A DNA stretch of 64,000 nucleotides from Thermaerobacter marianensis DSM 12885 (GTDB taxonomy: Bacteria; Bacillota; Sulfobacillia; Thermaerobacterales; Thermaerobacteraceae): contig NC_014831.1 in the NCBI RefSeq assembly GCF_000184705.1, positions 1,922,001 through 1,986,000 of the forward strand. The letters are read 5' to 3'. Shown piece by piece: positions 23,503-33,500 of this stretch. Position 1 is the first letter of the stretch. Every line of letters begins with the position of its first letter. The notes under the pieces were generated by a model. It did no database searches. It was not told the DNA's origin and saw only the letters and a list, made by a program, of their open reading frames with translations. Position numbers and translations under genes: made by a program.

Positions 23503-24381
23503 GTGACGCGGGCGACCATCCTGATCGTGGACGACGAGCCGGATCTCACCCGGTTGCTGGCCGAACACCTGGAGCGAGAGGGCTTCGTGCCCCTGGTCGC
23601 CCACGACGGGGAGACGGCCCTCCGCCTGCTCGACGACACCCCGTGCCACCTCGCCATCCTCGACATCATGCTGCCCGGGATGGACGGGATCGACCTGCTG
23701 CGGCGCATCCGCGACCCGCGCCGGCCGCGGCCCGACCTGCCGGTGATCATGCTGTCGGCCAAGGACAGCCCGGTGGACAAGACGGTCGGCCTCTCCCTGG
23801 GCGCCGACGACTACGTCGGCAAGCCCTTCAGCCTGCTGGAGCTGACCGCCCGCATCCACGCCGTGCTGCGGCGGGCCGGGTACCGCCACCCCGGTCCGGC
23901 GGGGCGCACGCCGGCCGCGGTCGCCGCCCCGCCGGAAGCGGCGCGTTCCGGCACCGCCGACCCTGGGGCCGGCCCGGGGGCCGGGTCGCAGCCCGCCGCC
24001 ACGGCAGCCGCCATGGCCGTCACCGGCCGGCCGCCCTACCCGGCGGCGGCCCCGCACGAGGCAGGGCACGAAGGGGAGGTCGTCCGCTGCGGTCCCCTCA
24101 CCCTCGACCTGGCCGCGGCACGGGTGTGGGTCGACGGCAAGCCGGTGAGCCTCACCGCCAAAGAGTACCAGCTGCTGGCGTGGTGGGTGCGGCACCCGGA
24201 CCGCGTGTTCACCAAGCAGCAGATCTACGAGGCCGTCTGGGGCGAGCCGTACGTGGCCGACGACAACACGGTCGCCGTCCACATCCACCGGCTGCGGGCC
24301 AAGATCGAGCGGAACCCGGAGCGGCCGGCCATCATCCAGACCGTCCGCGGGCTGGGATACCGGCTGGTCTGCGGGCCATGA
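23503..24381 (+). CDS. OmpR-family response regulator with long linker
   Basis: 292 residues. Receiver with VDDEPD, phospho-acceptor Asp54 (ILDIMLPG) and KPFSLLE; winged helix with LTAKEYQLLAWWVRHPDRVFTKQQI and VRGLGYRLV. Between them sit about 60 low-complexity Ala/Pro/Gly residues, far longer than usual. GTG 23503 follows GGGAGG. Its stop overlaps the kinase start (ATGA), and an ABC exporter follows, as in peptide-antibiotic resistance modules. Confidence 0.88.
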   Translation: MTRATILIVDDEPDLTRLLAEHLEREGFVPLVAHDGETALRLLDDTPCHLAILDIMLPGMDGIDLLRRIRDPRRPRPDLPVIMLSAKDSPVDKTVGLSLGADDYVGKPFSLLELTARIHAVLRRAGYRHPGPAGRTPAAVAAPPEAARSGTADPGAGPGAGSQPAATAAAMAVTGRPPYPAAAPHEAGHEGEVVRCGPLTLDLAAARVWVDGKPVSLTAKEYQLLAWWVRHPDRVFTKQQIYEAVWGEPYVADDNTVAVHIHRLRAKIERNPERPAIIQTVRGLGYRLVCGP

Positions 24382-25385
24382 GCAGCCCTGGCTTCTGGCT
24401 GCCGGGGGGGCCGTGGCCGGTGGCGGCCCTCCTGGCGCTGGCCGTGGCACTGCTGGCGCTGGCGGCCTACGGGGACCTGCGCCGCGAGCTGGGTCGCCTG
24501 GCCCGGGCGCTGGACGAGGCTCGGAACGGCGACGTCCTGACCCGCTTCCACTCCCGGGCCCCCGGGCTGAGGGCGCTGGCGGCCGGGTTCAACCAGATTC
24601 TGCGCCGCCTGCATGACCTGGAGGCCCAGCGCCGGCGCGACGAGCAACGCCGCCGCCAGCTCCTGGCGGCCCTCTCCCATGACCTGCGCACGCCCCTGAC
24701 CGCGGTGCTGGGCTACCTGGAGGCCGTGGCCGGCGGCCACCTCGATCCCGTCACCGAACAGCAATACCTCGCCACGGCTTACCGGAAGGGCCGGGAGCTA
24801 CGGGAGACCCTGGACCGGATCTTCCAGTGGGCGCGCCTCGACCTGGAGGTCGCGGACCTGCCCTCCCCCCGCATCAACCTGGCGGAGCGGCTGCGCCAGG
24901 TCCTGATCGAGTTCTACCCCGCGTTCCACCAGCAGGGCGTCGCACTGCAGCCGGAGCTCCCCGAGGAGGCCTGGGTGCGGTGCCACCCCGACCTGGTGGA
25001 CCGCGTCGCCCGGAACCTGGTCGACAACGCGCTCCGCCACGCGCGCGGGATCACCTGCCTGACGGTGACCCTGCGGCCCGCGGGTCGCACCTGGGAGCTG
25101 GTGGTGGCGGACGACGGCGAGCCCGTGGCCGGTGACGTGCTGGCGAACCTGTTCGTCCCCTTCCAACGGCGTCCGGGGTCGCCGGGGACCGGGTTGGGGC
25201 TGGCGATCAGCCGGCAACTGGCCCGCGCCTGGGGCGGGGACCTGCGCGCCTGCCCGCAGCGGCCGCGGGGACTCGCGTTCATCGTCACCTGGCCGCGATC
25301 CGAGCCCGCGGCGGCGTCCCGGGCCGCCCAGGCGGCGGCCACCCGGATGGAAGGTCGCCCCGGCGAAGGGGCCGAACCCCGGTAG
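24378..25385 (+). CDS. sensor histidine kinase
   Basis: 335 residues with a single N-terminal helix (about 10-32) and no extracytoplasmic sensor, so it probably senses within the membrane or through a partner. A HAMP-like region (RFHSRAPGLRALAAGFNQ) leads to phospho-acceptor His101 (LSHDLRTPLTAVLGYLE) and an ATPase domain with NLVDNALRHA and GTGLGLAIS. Translationally coupled to the regulator. Such minimal kinases often sense through the ABC transporter they control; here that would be the genes at 25540-27352. Confidence 0.87.
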   Translation: MSSPGFWLPGGPWPVAALLALAVALLALAAYGDLRRELGRLARALDEARNGDVLTRFHSRAPGLRALAAGFNQILRRLHDLEAQRRRDEQRRRQLLAALSHDLRTPLTAVLGYLEAVAGGHLDPVTEQQYLATAYRKGRELRETLDRIFQWARLDLEVADLPSPRINLAERLRQVLIEFYPAFHQQGVALQPELPEEAWVRCHPDLVDRVARNLVDNALRHARGITCLTVTLRPAGRTWELVVADDGEPVAGDVLANLFVPFQRRPGSPGTGLGLAISRQLARAWGGDLRACPQRPRGLAFIVTWPRSEPAAASRAAQAAATRMEGRPGEGAEPR

Positions 25386-25539
25386 CCGGCCGCCGTCCGC
25401 GGAGGCCAGGCTCCCCTGCCGGTGGCACCCCGCCCCTGCCTGTCGCATCGCCTGCTTCACCGCAATGTAAGCCAGCCTTAACCCGGCCGACCGGTTCCGT
25501 TCAACCGCGTCCGGTATGCTGCGGCCGGGAGGTGACACG

Positions 25540-26496
25540 ATGGACAGCACGACCGCCGCCGTGCAGCTGCGCGGGGTCGGCAAGCGGTACGGCCCCTGCT
25601 GGGCGGTGCGCGACCTCGACATGGCGGTGCGCAGCGGCGAGGTCTATGCCCTGCTGGGCCGCAACGGCGCCGGCAAGACCACCACGCTGCGGATGATCCT
25701 GGGCCTGGCGCGCCGATCCACCGGGGAGATCGAGCTGTTCGGGCGCCGCCTCGAGGATTGGGGTGCCGAAGTCTACCGGCGCGTCGGGGCGACGGTGGAG
25801 ACCCCGGGCTTCTACGGCAACCTGACGGCGCGGGAGAACCTCCTGCACAACCTGATGATCCTCGGCGTCCCGGAGCCCCGCCGCATCGACGAAGTCCTCG
25901 AACTGGTGGGACTGCGCCAGGCCGCCGACCGGCGGGTACGGGAGTTCTCCCTGGGCATGCGCCAGCGGCTGGGCATCGCCCGTGCCCTGCTGCACGAACC
26001 CCGGCTCCTCATCCTGGACGAACCCACCAACGGGCTGGACCCCGCCGGCATCCGCGAGGTGCGCGAGCTGATCCGGGAGCTGGCCGCAGAGCGGCAGATG
26101 GCGGTGCTCCTCTCCAGCCACATCCTGGCCGAGGTGGAACAGGTCGCCGACCGGGTCGGCATCCTGCACGAGGGCCGGCTGGTGGAGGAGGTGAGCATGG
26201 GCGAGCTGCGGGACCGCGGTCGCGCGTACGTGGTAATCGAGACCCGCGAGCCCGAGGCCGCCGTGCGCCTGCTGGAGGAACGCCTCGCGGTGCGCCGCTA
26301 CACCGTGCTGCCCGGCGGCACGCTGCGGGTCTACGAGCACGTGGACCGGCCGGAGGAGGTGGCCCGCGTCCTGATCGAACACGGGCTGCCGGTGACCCAC
26401 CTGGCGGTGCAGCGGGAGAGTCTCGAGGACCACTTCCTGCGTGCCACGGCGGGGATGGGGACGAACCCGGACGGCCGGTCGGGCAGGGCGTCGTGA
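25540..26496 (+). CDS. ABC transporter ATP-binding protein (BcrA-like)
   Basis: 318 residues. Walker A GRNGAGKTTT, Q-loop region TVETPGFYGNLTARENL, signature FSLGMRQRLGIA and Walker B LLILDEPTNGLDP are intact. The sequence after the nucleotide-binding domain is like that of bacitracin/lantibiotic exporters of the BcrA type. ATG 25540 follows GGGAGGTGA. Powers the permease encoded next. Probably part of a cell-envelope stress or antibiotic-export operon under the preceding two-component system. Confidence 0.87.
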   Translation: MDSTTAAVQLRGVGKRYGPCWAVRDLDMAVRSGEVYALLGRNGAGKTTTLRMILGLARRSTGEIELFGRRLEDWGAEVYRRVGATVETPGFYGNLTARENLLHNLMILGVPEPRRIDEVLELVGLRQAADRRVREFSLGMRQRLGIARALLHEPRLLILDEPTNGLDPAGIREVRELIRELAAERQMAVLLSSHILAEVEQVADRVGILHEGRLVEEVSMGELRDRGRAYVVIETREPEAAVRLLEERLAVRRYTVLPGGTLRVYEHVDRPEEVARVLIEHGLPVTHLAVQRESLEDHFLRATAGMGTNPDGRSGRAS

Positions 26497-26596
26497 GGAG
26501 CACCGGTCGCCCTGGCGGCTCGCTCCGCCCTGTCGCGCCCACCGGCACGCGATGCACCCACCCCTGGAATCCGGGAGATCTCGGGAGGCGAGGCAC

Positions 26597-27352
26597 ATGG
26601 TGATCCTGCGCGCAGAGCTGCTGAAGTGGAAGCGCTCGTGGGTCCTCTGGGCCGCCCTGCTGGCGGCGGCGGCCGCGCCGGCCTTGAACGGCCTGATTTT
26701 CTGGTCGACCAAGCGCCTGCGGGCCGCCGCCGGCCAGGTCATCGACATCCCCTGGGACGGGTTCTTCGCCCAGGCGGCCTCCTTCGCTCACCTCCTTGTC
26801 TACCCCTTGCTGTTCGGCTTCGTGGTGACCTACGCCGTCGCCCGCGAGTTCCAGGAGGGCGCGGCGACCAATCTCTTCGCCCTGCCCGCCAGCCGCACCG
26901 CCCTCCTGCTGGCGAAGCTGGGCGCCGCGGCGGTCATCCTGGCGGTGCCCGTGGTGGCGGCGGTGCCGATGACGGTGGTGGCAGGGACGCCTGTGATCGG
27001 CCGCCCGCCGTCGTGGGCCGAGTTGGCCGGCGGCCTCCAGGTCCACCTGATCGCAGGGCTCGCCCAGTTCCTCCTGACGCCTCTGATCCTCTGGCTGGCG
27101 ACCCTGACCCGCGGCTACGTGGTGCCGGTGGCCGCGGCGGGCTCCTTCGTCGTCGCCAACGTGGTCTTCAGCATGGCGCCCGGCGATCGCTTCCTGTGGT
27201 GGCCTACGGCTCTGCCCGCCTGGACGGCGCAGGCCACGTGGGTGCCGGACCTGTTCGTTCACCTCCCCGCTTGGTGGGTCGAGCTGCCGCCCCTGTTCCT
27301 CGTGTTCCTGGCCCTGGCCGCCGCCACGGTGGCGCGGCGGGACGTGGTGTAG
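26597..27352 (+). CDS. ABC-2 type permease
   Basis: Membrane subunit of 251 residues with six predicted helices. It begins MVILRAELLKWKRSWVLWAALL, the start typical of the lantibiotic/bacitracin-immunity permease group (BcrB/NisE-like), in which a LxxExxKxKR segment precedes the first helix. Start ATG 26597 has GGGAGGCGAGG upstream. Pairs with the ATPase at 25540; substrate unknown. Confidence 0.82.
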   Translation: MVILRAELLKWKRSWVLWAALLAAAAAPALNGLIFWSTKRLRAAAGQVIDIPWDGFFAQAASFAHLLVYPLLFGFVVTYAVAREFQEGAATNLFALPASRTALLLAKLGAAAVILAVPVVAAVPMTVVAGTPVIGRPPSWAELAGGLQVHLIAGLAQFLLTPLILWLATLTRGYVVPVAAAGSFVVANVVFSMAPGDRFLWWPTALPAWTAQATWVPDLFVHLPAWWVELPPLFLVFLALAAATVARRDVV

Positions 27353-27546
27353 CCACGGGACCGGCGGTCGCCCCGGCTCGGGTGCTGCGGGCCGCCTCGG
27401 GTTGCCACGGACGCGGCGGCCGGTCCGGGAGCCGTCCGGGACATCCTACGGAAGGGACCGGAAGCAAGGCGCCGCGCTGCCAGCCCGCCGGTCCGGAGAA
27501 CGCGGCAGGGCGGCAGCGCGGCCCCGGGGAGGAGGAGACGAGGGCC

Positions 27547-27663
27547 ATGCCGACCCTCTGGCCCTGGGTGATCACCTGGGGACTGATCCTGGCCAGCGGG
27601 CTCGCCCTGTGGGCCTTCCTGCGCCGGGCCCACTACCAGCAGAAGCGGCGTGACAAGATCTGA
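27547..27663 (+). CDS. 38-residue single-helix membrane protein
   Basis: Tiny gene ignored by most length cut-offs. GAGGAGGAG about ten bases ahead of ATG 27547 and a tidy composition support it: one helix (WPWVITWGLILASGLALWAFL) then a basic tail (RRAHYQQKRRDKI), so the C-terminus should face the cytoplasm. It lies 194 bases after the ABC permease on the same strand and may be an accessory subunit of that exporter or unrelated. Confidence 0.6.
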   Translation: MPTLWPWVITWGLILASGLALWAFLRRAHYQQKRRDKI

Positions 27664-27858
27664 CCGTGGCACCCCACCGTCACGGCCGAAGCGGGGTCAC
27701 CCCTTCGGCGTGGGCGACCGGTGCGTCATCACCCGGCACGTCACCGCGCGGCTTCCCGCCCGGTACGCCATGCGCATCCCCCTACGCGAGCACCACGGCG
27801 TGGTCTTGCGCGCTGGGGCGGCATGCAGGTTCAGGCCACGGCGGGAGGTCGCAGGCCG

Positions 27859-29277
27859 TCACGCCCCGACCTGCACGCCGGCCTCCGCGTCGGCGCCGCG
27901 ACCGGTGGCGCCCCGGCCCCGGTAGACGTCCACGTCCAGGCGGCCCGCCAGGCGGCTGGTCAGGATGCCGGCCGTCATGGCGCCGCTGACGTTGAGGGCC
28001 GTGCGGCCCATGTCGATCAAGGGCTCCACCGAGATCAGCAGGCCCGCCAGCCCCACGGGCAGGTTCAGCATGGACAGCACCAGCAGCGACGCAAACGTGG
28101 CGCCGCCGCCCACGCCCGCCACACCGAAGGAGCTGATGGCCACCACGCCGACCACGCTGAGCAGGAACCCCGGCGTCCAGGGGTCGATCCCCACCAGGGG
28201 CGCCGCCATCACCGCCAGCATGGCCGGGTAGACGCCGGCACAGCCGTTCTGCCCGATGGACAGGCCCAGCGAGCCGGCCAGGTTGGCGATGCCCTGGGGC
28301 ACGCCCAGTTCCTCCACCTGGGTGCGGACGTTGAGGGGCAAGGTCGCCGCGCTGGACCGCGACGAGAAGGCGAAGGTCAGGACGGGCAGCGCCTTGCGCA
28401 CGTAGGCGGCGGGGCTGAGGCCGGCCGCGCCCAGGAACAGCAGGTGCAGGAGGAACATGGCGACCAGCGCCGCGTAGGAGGCCACGACGAACTTGCCCAG
28501 CTGCCAGATGGCCGTGTAGTCGCTGGTGGCCGCCACCCGGGTCATGATGGCCAGGATGCCGTAGGGCGTGAGGCGGATCACCTGGCGCACCATGCCCATG
28601 ACCACGCCCTCCAGCGCCCGCACCAGACGGGCGAAGGTCTCGGCTGCGGCGGCGTCCCGGCGCCGCAGGCCCAGGTACGCCGAGCCCACGAACCCCGCGA
28701 AGATCACCACGGCGATAGTCGACGCCCGCCGCTGCCCCGTGAAGTCAAGGAAGGGGTTGGCGGGCAGCAGTTCCAGCAGCCGATCCGGCATCGACATCTG
28801 CTGCAGCTCGCCGAAGGTCTGCTCCAGCTCCTGCATCCGCTGCATCTCCGCCTGGCCCTGGTGGAACTGGGTGGCGTCCAGGTGGAACAGGCTCACCGAG
28901 CCGATGCCCAGGACGGAGGCGATGGCCGTGGTGCCCACCAGGATCGCGACCACGGTGAGGGCCAGCCTGCCGGTGTTGTCCGCCAGTTCCATGCGCGTGA
29001 AGGCGGAAACGATGGCGATGAACACCAGCGGGATCGTCACCATCTGGAGCAGCTTGACGTAGCCCGTCCCCACCAGGTTGAACCATTCGACCGAGGCGGG
29101 GACCACGCCGGGCTGGCCCTGGTAAGCCGCGTGCAGGATGAGCCCATAGGCGATGCCCATGCCGAGGCCGGCGAAGACCCGGCTGGAGAAGCTGAACCCG
29201 CGGCCCTTCATCCAGTACAGAACGGCGATCAGGATGAACAGGCCCGTGACGTTCAGCGCCACGGGAAACCACGACAT
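27859..29277 (-). CDS. tcyP: L-cystine / dicarboxylate-type cation symporter
   Basis: Dicarboxylate/amino acid:cation symporter of 472 residues. Its N-terminus, the TIPLVFIAIVSAFTRM segment, the serine-rich reentrant loop FAFSSRSSAATLPLN, and the NGCAGVYPAMLAVM region match the TcyP (YhcL) cystine carriers of Firmicutes better than glutamate carriers. Imports cystine as a sulfur source, fitting the sulfur genes in the window. AAGGAGG precedes both GTG 29280 and ATG 29277; the ATG has better spacing. A Gly/Ala tail ends the protein. Confidence 0.82.
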   Translation of the reverse strand: MSWFPVALNVTGLFILIAVLYWMKGRGFSFSSRVFAGLGMGIAYGLILHAAYQGQPGVVPASVEWFNLVGTGYVKLLQMVTIPLVFIAIVSAFTRMELADNTGRLALTVVAILVGTTAIASVLGIGSVSLFHLDATQFHQGQAEMQRMQELEQTFGELQQMSMPDRLLELLPANPFLDFTGQRRASTIAVVIFAGFVGSAYLGLRRRDAAAAETFARLVRALEGVVMGMVRQVIRLTPYGILAIMTRVAATSDYTAIWQLGKFVVASYAALVAMFLLHLLFLGAAGLSPAAYVRKALPVLTFAFSSRSSAATLPLNVRTQVEELGVPQGIANLAGSLGLSIGQNGCAGVYPAMLAVMAAPLVGIDPWTPGFLLSVVGVVAISSFGVAGVGGGATFASLLVLSMLNLPVGLAGLLISVEPLIDMGRTALNVSGAMTAGILTSRLAGRLDVDVYRGRGATGRGADAEAGVQVGA

Positions 29278-29409
29278 CACGGCAACCTCCTTATGACACC
29301 CGGAACGGATACCCGGCCCGTCCCCCGCTCGTCACCTGCGGCCGGCGACCGCGGTCCGATGCATCCCCATCCGCAGGACCGGATTCCACCTATTCCTGTC
29401 GGCGAACTC

Positions 29410-29438
29410 ATTAAAGCGCACGGGCGGCCGCGGCGCAA
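29410..29438 (-). promoter_or_regulatory. probable promoter of the cystine carrier gene
   Basis: On the minus strand TTGCGC (29438-29433) and TTTAAT (29415-29410) are 17 bases apart, leaving a leader of about 125 bases before the ATG. The leader shows no S-box or T-box core that I can recognise. Confidence 0.45.
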
Positions 29439-29550
29439 TGTCCTGATAAACCATCGCGCCCGCGGGCTTTCGGGCCGCAGGCGCGATGCCGCCATGCGCG
29501 CGGGGGAAGGAACCCTCCGCCAAGGCAACTCCTGGCCCGGTCGGACCCCA

Positions 29551-30387
29551 TCAGGGGAACCGGGGGAACTTGCTCCAGTCGGGCTTCCGCTTCTCCAGCC
29601 ACGCCCGGTGGCCTTCCTTGGCCTCGTCCGTCAGGTAGTACAGCAGCGTGGCGTCGCCGGCCAGCTGCTGGATGCCCGCCAGGCCGTCGGTGTCGGCGTT
29701 GAAGGCCGCCTTGAGCATGCGGATGGCCAGCGGGCTCTTCTCCAGGATCTCGCGGGCCCACTTGACGCCCTCGGCCTCCAGCTGGTCCGCGGGCACCACG
29801 GCGTTGACCAGGCCCATCTCCAGGGCCTCCTGGGCGGTGTACTGCCGGCACAGGTACCAGATCTCCCGGGCCTTCTTGTGCCCGACGATGCGGGCCAGCA
29901 GGCCGGCGCCGTAGCCGCCGTCGAAGCTGCCCACCTTGGGGCCGGTCTGCCCGAAGCGGGCGTTGTCGGCGGCGATGGTCAGGTCGCAGACCACGTGCAG
30001 CACGTGGCCGCCGCCGATGGCGTAGCCGGCCACCAGGGCGATGACGGGCTTGGGCAGGGTGCGGATCTGCCGCTGCAGGTCCAGCACGTTGAGCCGCGGG
30101 ATGCCCTGGTCGTCCACGTAACCGCCGTGGCCGCGCACCTTCTGGTCGCCGCCCGTGCAGAAGTTGCCGCCGGCGCCGGTGAAGAGGATCACGCCGATGT
30201 TGGCGTCATCCCGGGCGTCGGCGAAGGCCTCCTGCAGCTCGAACAGGGTCTTGGGCCGGAAGGCGTTGAGCACCCGCGGCCGGTTGATGGTGATCTTGGC
30301 GATGCCCTCGCCGTCGGCCTTCTCGTAGATGATGTCCTCGTAGTCCTTGACCTTGATCCAGCGCGGCAACTCCACCGTTGCCGACAT
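29551..30387 (-). CDS. menB: 1,4-dihydroxy-2-naphthoyl-CoA synthase
   Basis: Crotonase-fold enzyme of 278 residues closing the second ring of the menaquinone nucleus. Oxyanion-hole and bicarbonate-binding features: [17 protein letters not shown], then [20 protein letters not shown], and the family signature [15 protein letters not shown] with the conserved Asp/Tyr pair. The C-terminus [13 protein letters not shown] is diagnostic of MenB. ATG 30387 follows AAAGGGGGG. It is the last gene of the menA-menF-menDH-menB group, 170 bases after the menDH stop. Confidence 0.95.
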   Translation of the reverse strand: MSATVELPRWIKVKDYEDIIYEKADGEGIAKITINRPRVLNAFRPKTLFELQEAFADARDDANIGVILFTGAGGNFCTGGDQKVRGHGGYVDDQGIPRLNVLDLQRQIRTLPKPVIALVAGYAIGGGHVLHVVCDLTIAADNARFGQTGPKVGSFDGGYGAGLLARIVGHKKAREIWYLCRQYTAQEALEMGLVNAVVPADQLEAEGVKWAREILEKSPLAIRMLKAAFNADTDGLAGIQQLAGDATLLYYLTDEAKEGHRAWLEKRKPDWSKFPRFP

Positions 30388-30557
30388 GGACGACCCCCCT
30401 TTGGCGTGGCTGCTTCCTGGATGAACCGGGCACCGGACCGGCCGCGCAGGCACCCGTCACAGGCACGGCCATGGATGCTCCACGCACCGGCATGGCCGGG
30501 GATGGCACCCTCCGCGGGCCATCCCCGGGGTGCCGCCGGCCGCCGGGATCGGCACGA

Positions 30558-33500
30558 CTACCGGCGCACCTCCTCCCAGAACGCTCTCACCTCCCGGACG
30601 AACGCGGCCGGCTCTTCCAGGTGGACGGTGTGGCCCGCTCCGGGGACGGTCACCGCCCGGCCGCGGGGCAGGCGCGCCGCCATCCGGGAGGCCAGCGCGG
30701 CGTACTTGCCGTCCTCCGCGCCCGCCAGGCAGAGCACCGGCATGGGCAGGTCCGGCAGCCGGTCCCAGAGGGGCGGCTGGACGCCGGCCCCCATCCCCCG
30801 CAGGCTGTTGGCCAGGCCCCGCGGGCGCTGGGCCAGCCGGGTCGCCCGGACGGCGGCCTGCGCCGCCGGCGGCAGCCGCCGCAACCCGGCGAAGAGGGGC
30901 AGCCGCTCCCAGTGGCGGGTGAAGGCTTCCACGCCCTCGACCTCGATGCGGCGGGCCAGCTCGTCGTCGGCGCGGCGGCGCGCCTCCCGCTCGGCGGGAT
31001 CGGCCAGCCCCGGTGACGACGACTCCAGCACCAGCGACGCCACCCGCTCCGGCGCGGCGGCCGCCAGGCTGAGGGCCACGCGGCCGCCCATGGAGTAGCC
31101 CACCAGGTGGATGCGCCGGCAGCCCAGCCGGTCGAGCAGGGCCAGCAGGTCGGCCACCTGCTCCTCCATGCGGTACCGGGCGGGGTGGGCCGGCGCCGCC
31201 GTGCGCCCGTGGCCCAGCAGGTCCACGGCCACCAGCGGCCCCTCGGCGGCCAGCTCGTCCCAAACCCCGGCCCAGGTGGCCGCGCTACCGGTGAACCCGT
31301 GGAGCAGCAGGGCGGGCTCGCGGTACCGGGCGCCGCCGCCGGCGCCGTCCGGCGCGGGGACGGGCGGGGGCACGGGGACCGGTGGGGGCGCCGGCCCGTG
31401 GGAGCCGGCTTCCCCGGCGGCCCCGCCCGCAGCGCTCCAGGGCCCCGGAGAAGCGGGGAGAGCACCGCCGTCGACGCCCGCTTCGGGGTCCTGGCGGGCC
31501 GCCCGGCCGGCGCCGGCCCCGAGGTCACCCTCGGCCTCGATGTAGTACCGGACCCCGCGCACCCGGACGAACCCGGCCGCGCGGGCGCCCTTCCCGCCGC
31601 CTTCCCCGGCTCCGCCGCCCGGCCGGCCGCCGGGCGGGGGTTCGGATCCCCCACCCCCGTCCCTTGTGGTGGGCGTCCAGGGCTCCGCCCCGCCGGACCC
31701 GGACCCTGGGCCACCCGAGCCGCCGCGCCAGCGACCGGTCCCGGTACGGGACGCGGCCGCCCCGGGTGCATCCTTCGGGCCCGGCCTTCCGGCGGCCCCC
31801 GGCCCGCTTTCGCCTGCGGGCTTCCCGATCCCCGCCTCCGCCAGCGCCGCGGTCACCGCCTGCCACACCCGGCGGTGATGTTCCACGTTGCGCCGCCGGT
31901 CCGTGCGGACCTCGACGATCGCCGGCCCGCCGGCGGCGACCTCCGGACCGGTCGAACCGCCGGTCGCGCCGGTGGAACCGCCGGCCTGGCCGGGGGTGGT
32001 GCCCGCCCGGGCCAGCGCCTCCTGCACCGCGGCGCGGAAATCGTCCCAGGTCGAGGCCCGCCGGTACGGGATCCCGTAGAGGGCCGCGGCGTGCCGGAAG
32101 TCCAGGCCGTGGGGGGTGCCCCACAGCGACTCGAACTCCCCGGGATCCAGGCGGGCCTGGGGCAGGAAGGAGAAGATCCCGCCGCCGTCGTTGTTCACCA
32201 CGACCACCACCAGCGGCAGCCGGTACCGCGCCGCCGCCCACAGCCCGTTGAGGTCGTGGTAGAAGGAGAGGTCGCCGATGACCAGCACCACCGGCCCCTC
32301 CCCGGCCGCCGCCACCCCCGCCGCGGTGGACACCACCCCGTCGATGCCGCTGGCGCCGCGGTTGGCCAGAAACCGCACGGGCACCGCCGAAGCCGGGAAG
32401 AAGGTGTCCACGTCCCGCACGGGCATGCTGTTGCCGGCGAAGAGCACGGTCCCCGCCGGCAGCAGGCCGGCCAGTTCCGCCACCACCCGCGGCTCGGCCG
32501 GTTCGTCCCAGGCGGCAAGCTGGCGGGCCGCGGCCTGCCGCGCCAGGCGGTTGATCCGCTGCCAGAGGGCGAGCCAGGCGGCGCTTGCCGGACCGCCGGG
32601 GGGCGGGTTCGCACCAGACCCCGCCCCATCACCGGACCCTGCCGGGTCACGCGCCCCTGCCGGATCACCGGCCCCCTCTTCGCCGGACCCCGCCGGGTCA
32701 CCGCGGACCTCCGCGGGCTCGCTCGCCGGGCCGCCCGCCGCCTGGCCAGCCATCGCCTCGGCCAGATCCGCCAGCTGCTGGCACGCCCGCACCGGGTCGG
32801 CCCGCACCACCCGCGCCGCCACGTGGCCGGGGTCGGGCCAGCCGCCCTCGTCGAGCACGATCTGGACGGCGCCCGCGTACCGCTCAAGGTACTGGGCCAG
32901 CGGCTTGGACACGGGCAGGCCGCCGATGCGCAGCACCACGTCGGGGGCCAGGGTGCCGGCCACCTGGGGGTCCCGCAGGAAGGCGTCGTAGGCGTCGATG
33001 ACGGGACTCTCCTCCGGCGAGGGATCGACGTGGGGGCCGCAGCGCACCCCGGAGAGGGGGTCGGCCAGGATGGGGAGACCGAGGCGCCGTGCCAGCCGCG
33101 TCAGCGCCACCGCCAGGGGCGCGCCGCCGGGGACGGCAACCGGCGCCCCGCCCTCGCGGCCGCCCGCCGGCCCGGTGCCGGGGCCGGCGGCCAGCACCGG
33201 CGAGAGCGGCCCGCACACGATGATCCCCCGCCGGGCGCCGGCCAGCAGGCCCAGCAGTTCGTGGGCTTGGGCGTCGGTCAGGGCGGCCGGCGCCAGCCGG
33301 GGCTCGGCCCCCCGCGGGGACGAGCGCAGCCGGACGGAGCCTGCCCCCGCTGGACCGCCCACGGCCGCACCGGCCGTGACGGGAGCACCCGTGGCCTGGC
33401 CGTCCGGGAGGCGGCATTCCGTCCCCGCGCCGGCCAGCGCCGCGGGCACCAGCGGCTCGCGGAAGGGCACGTTGAGGTGCACCGGCCCCGCCGGCGCCGC

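Noticed and set aside
27721-31098. A plus-strand open frame of more than 1100 codons across tcyP, menB and part of menDH
   Set aside because: It is antisense to three genes with clear family motifs, and its translation is low-complexity Gln/His/Arg/Gly.
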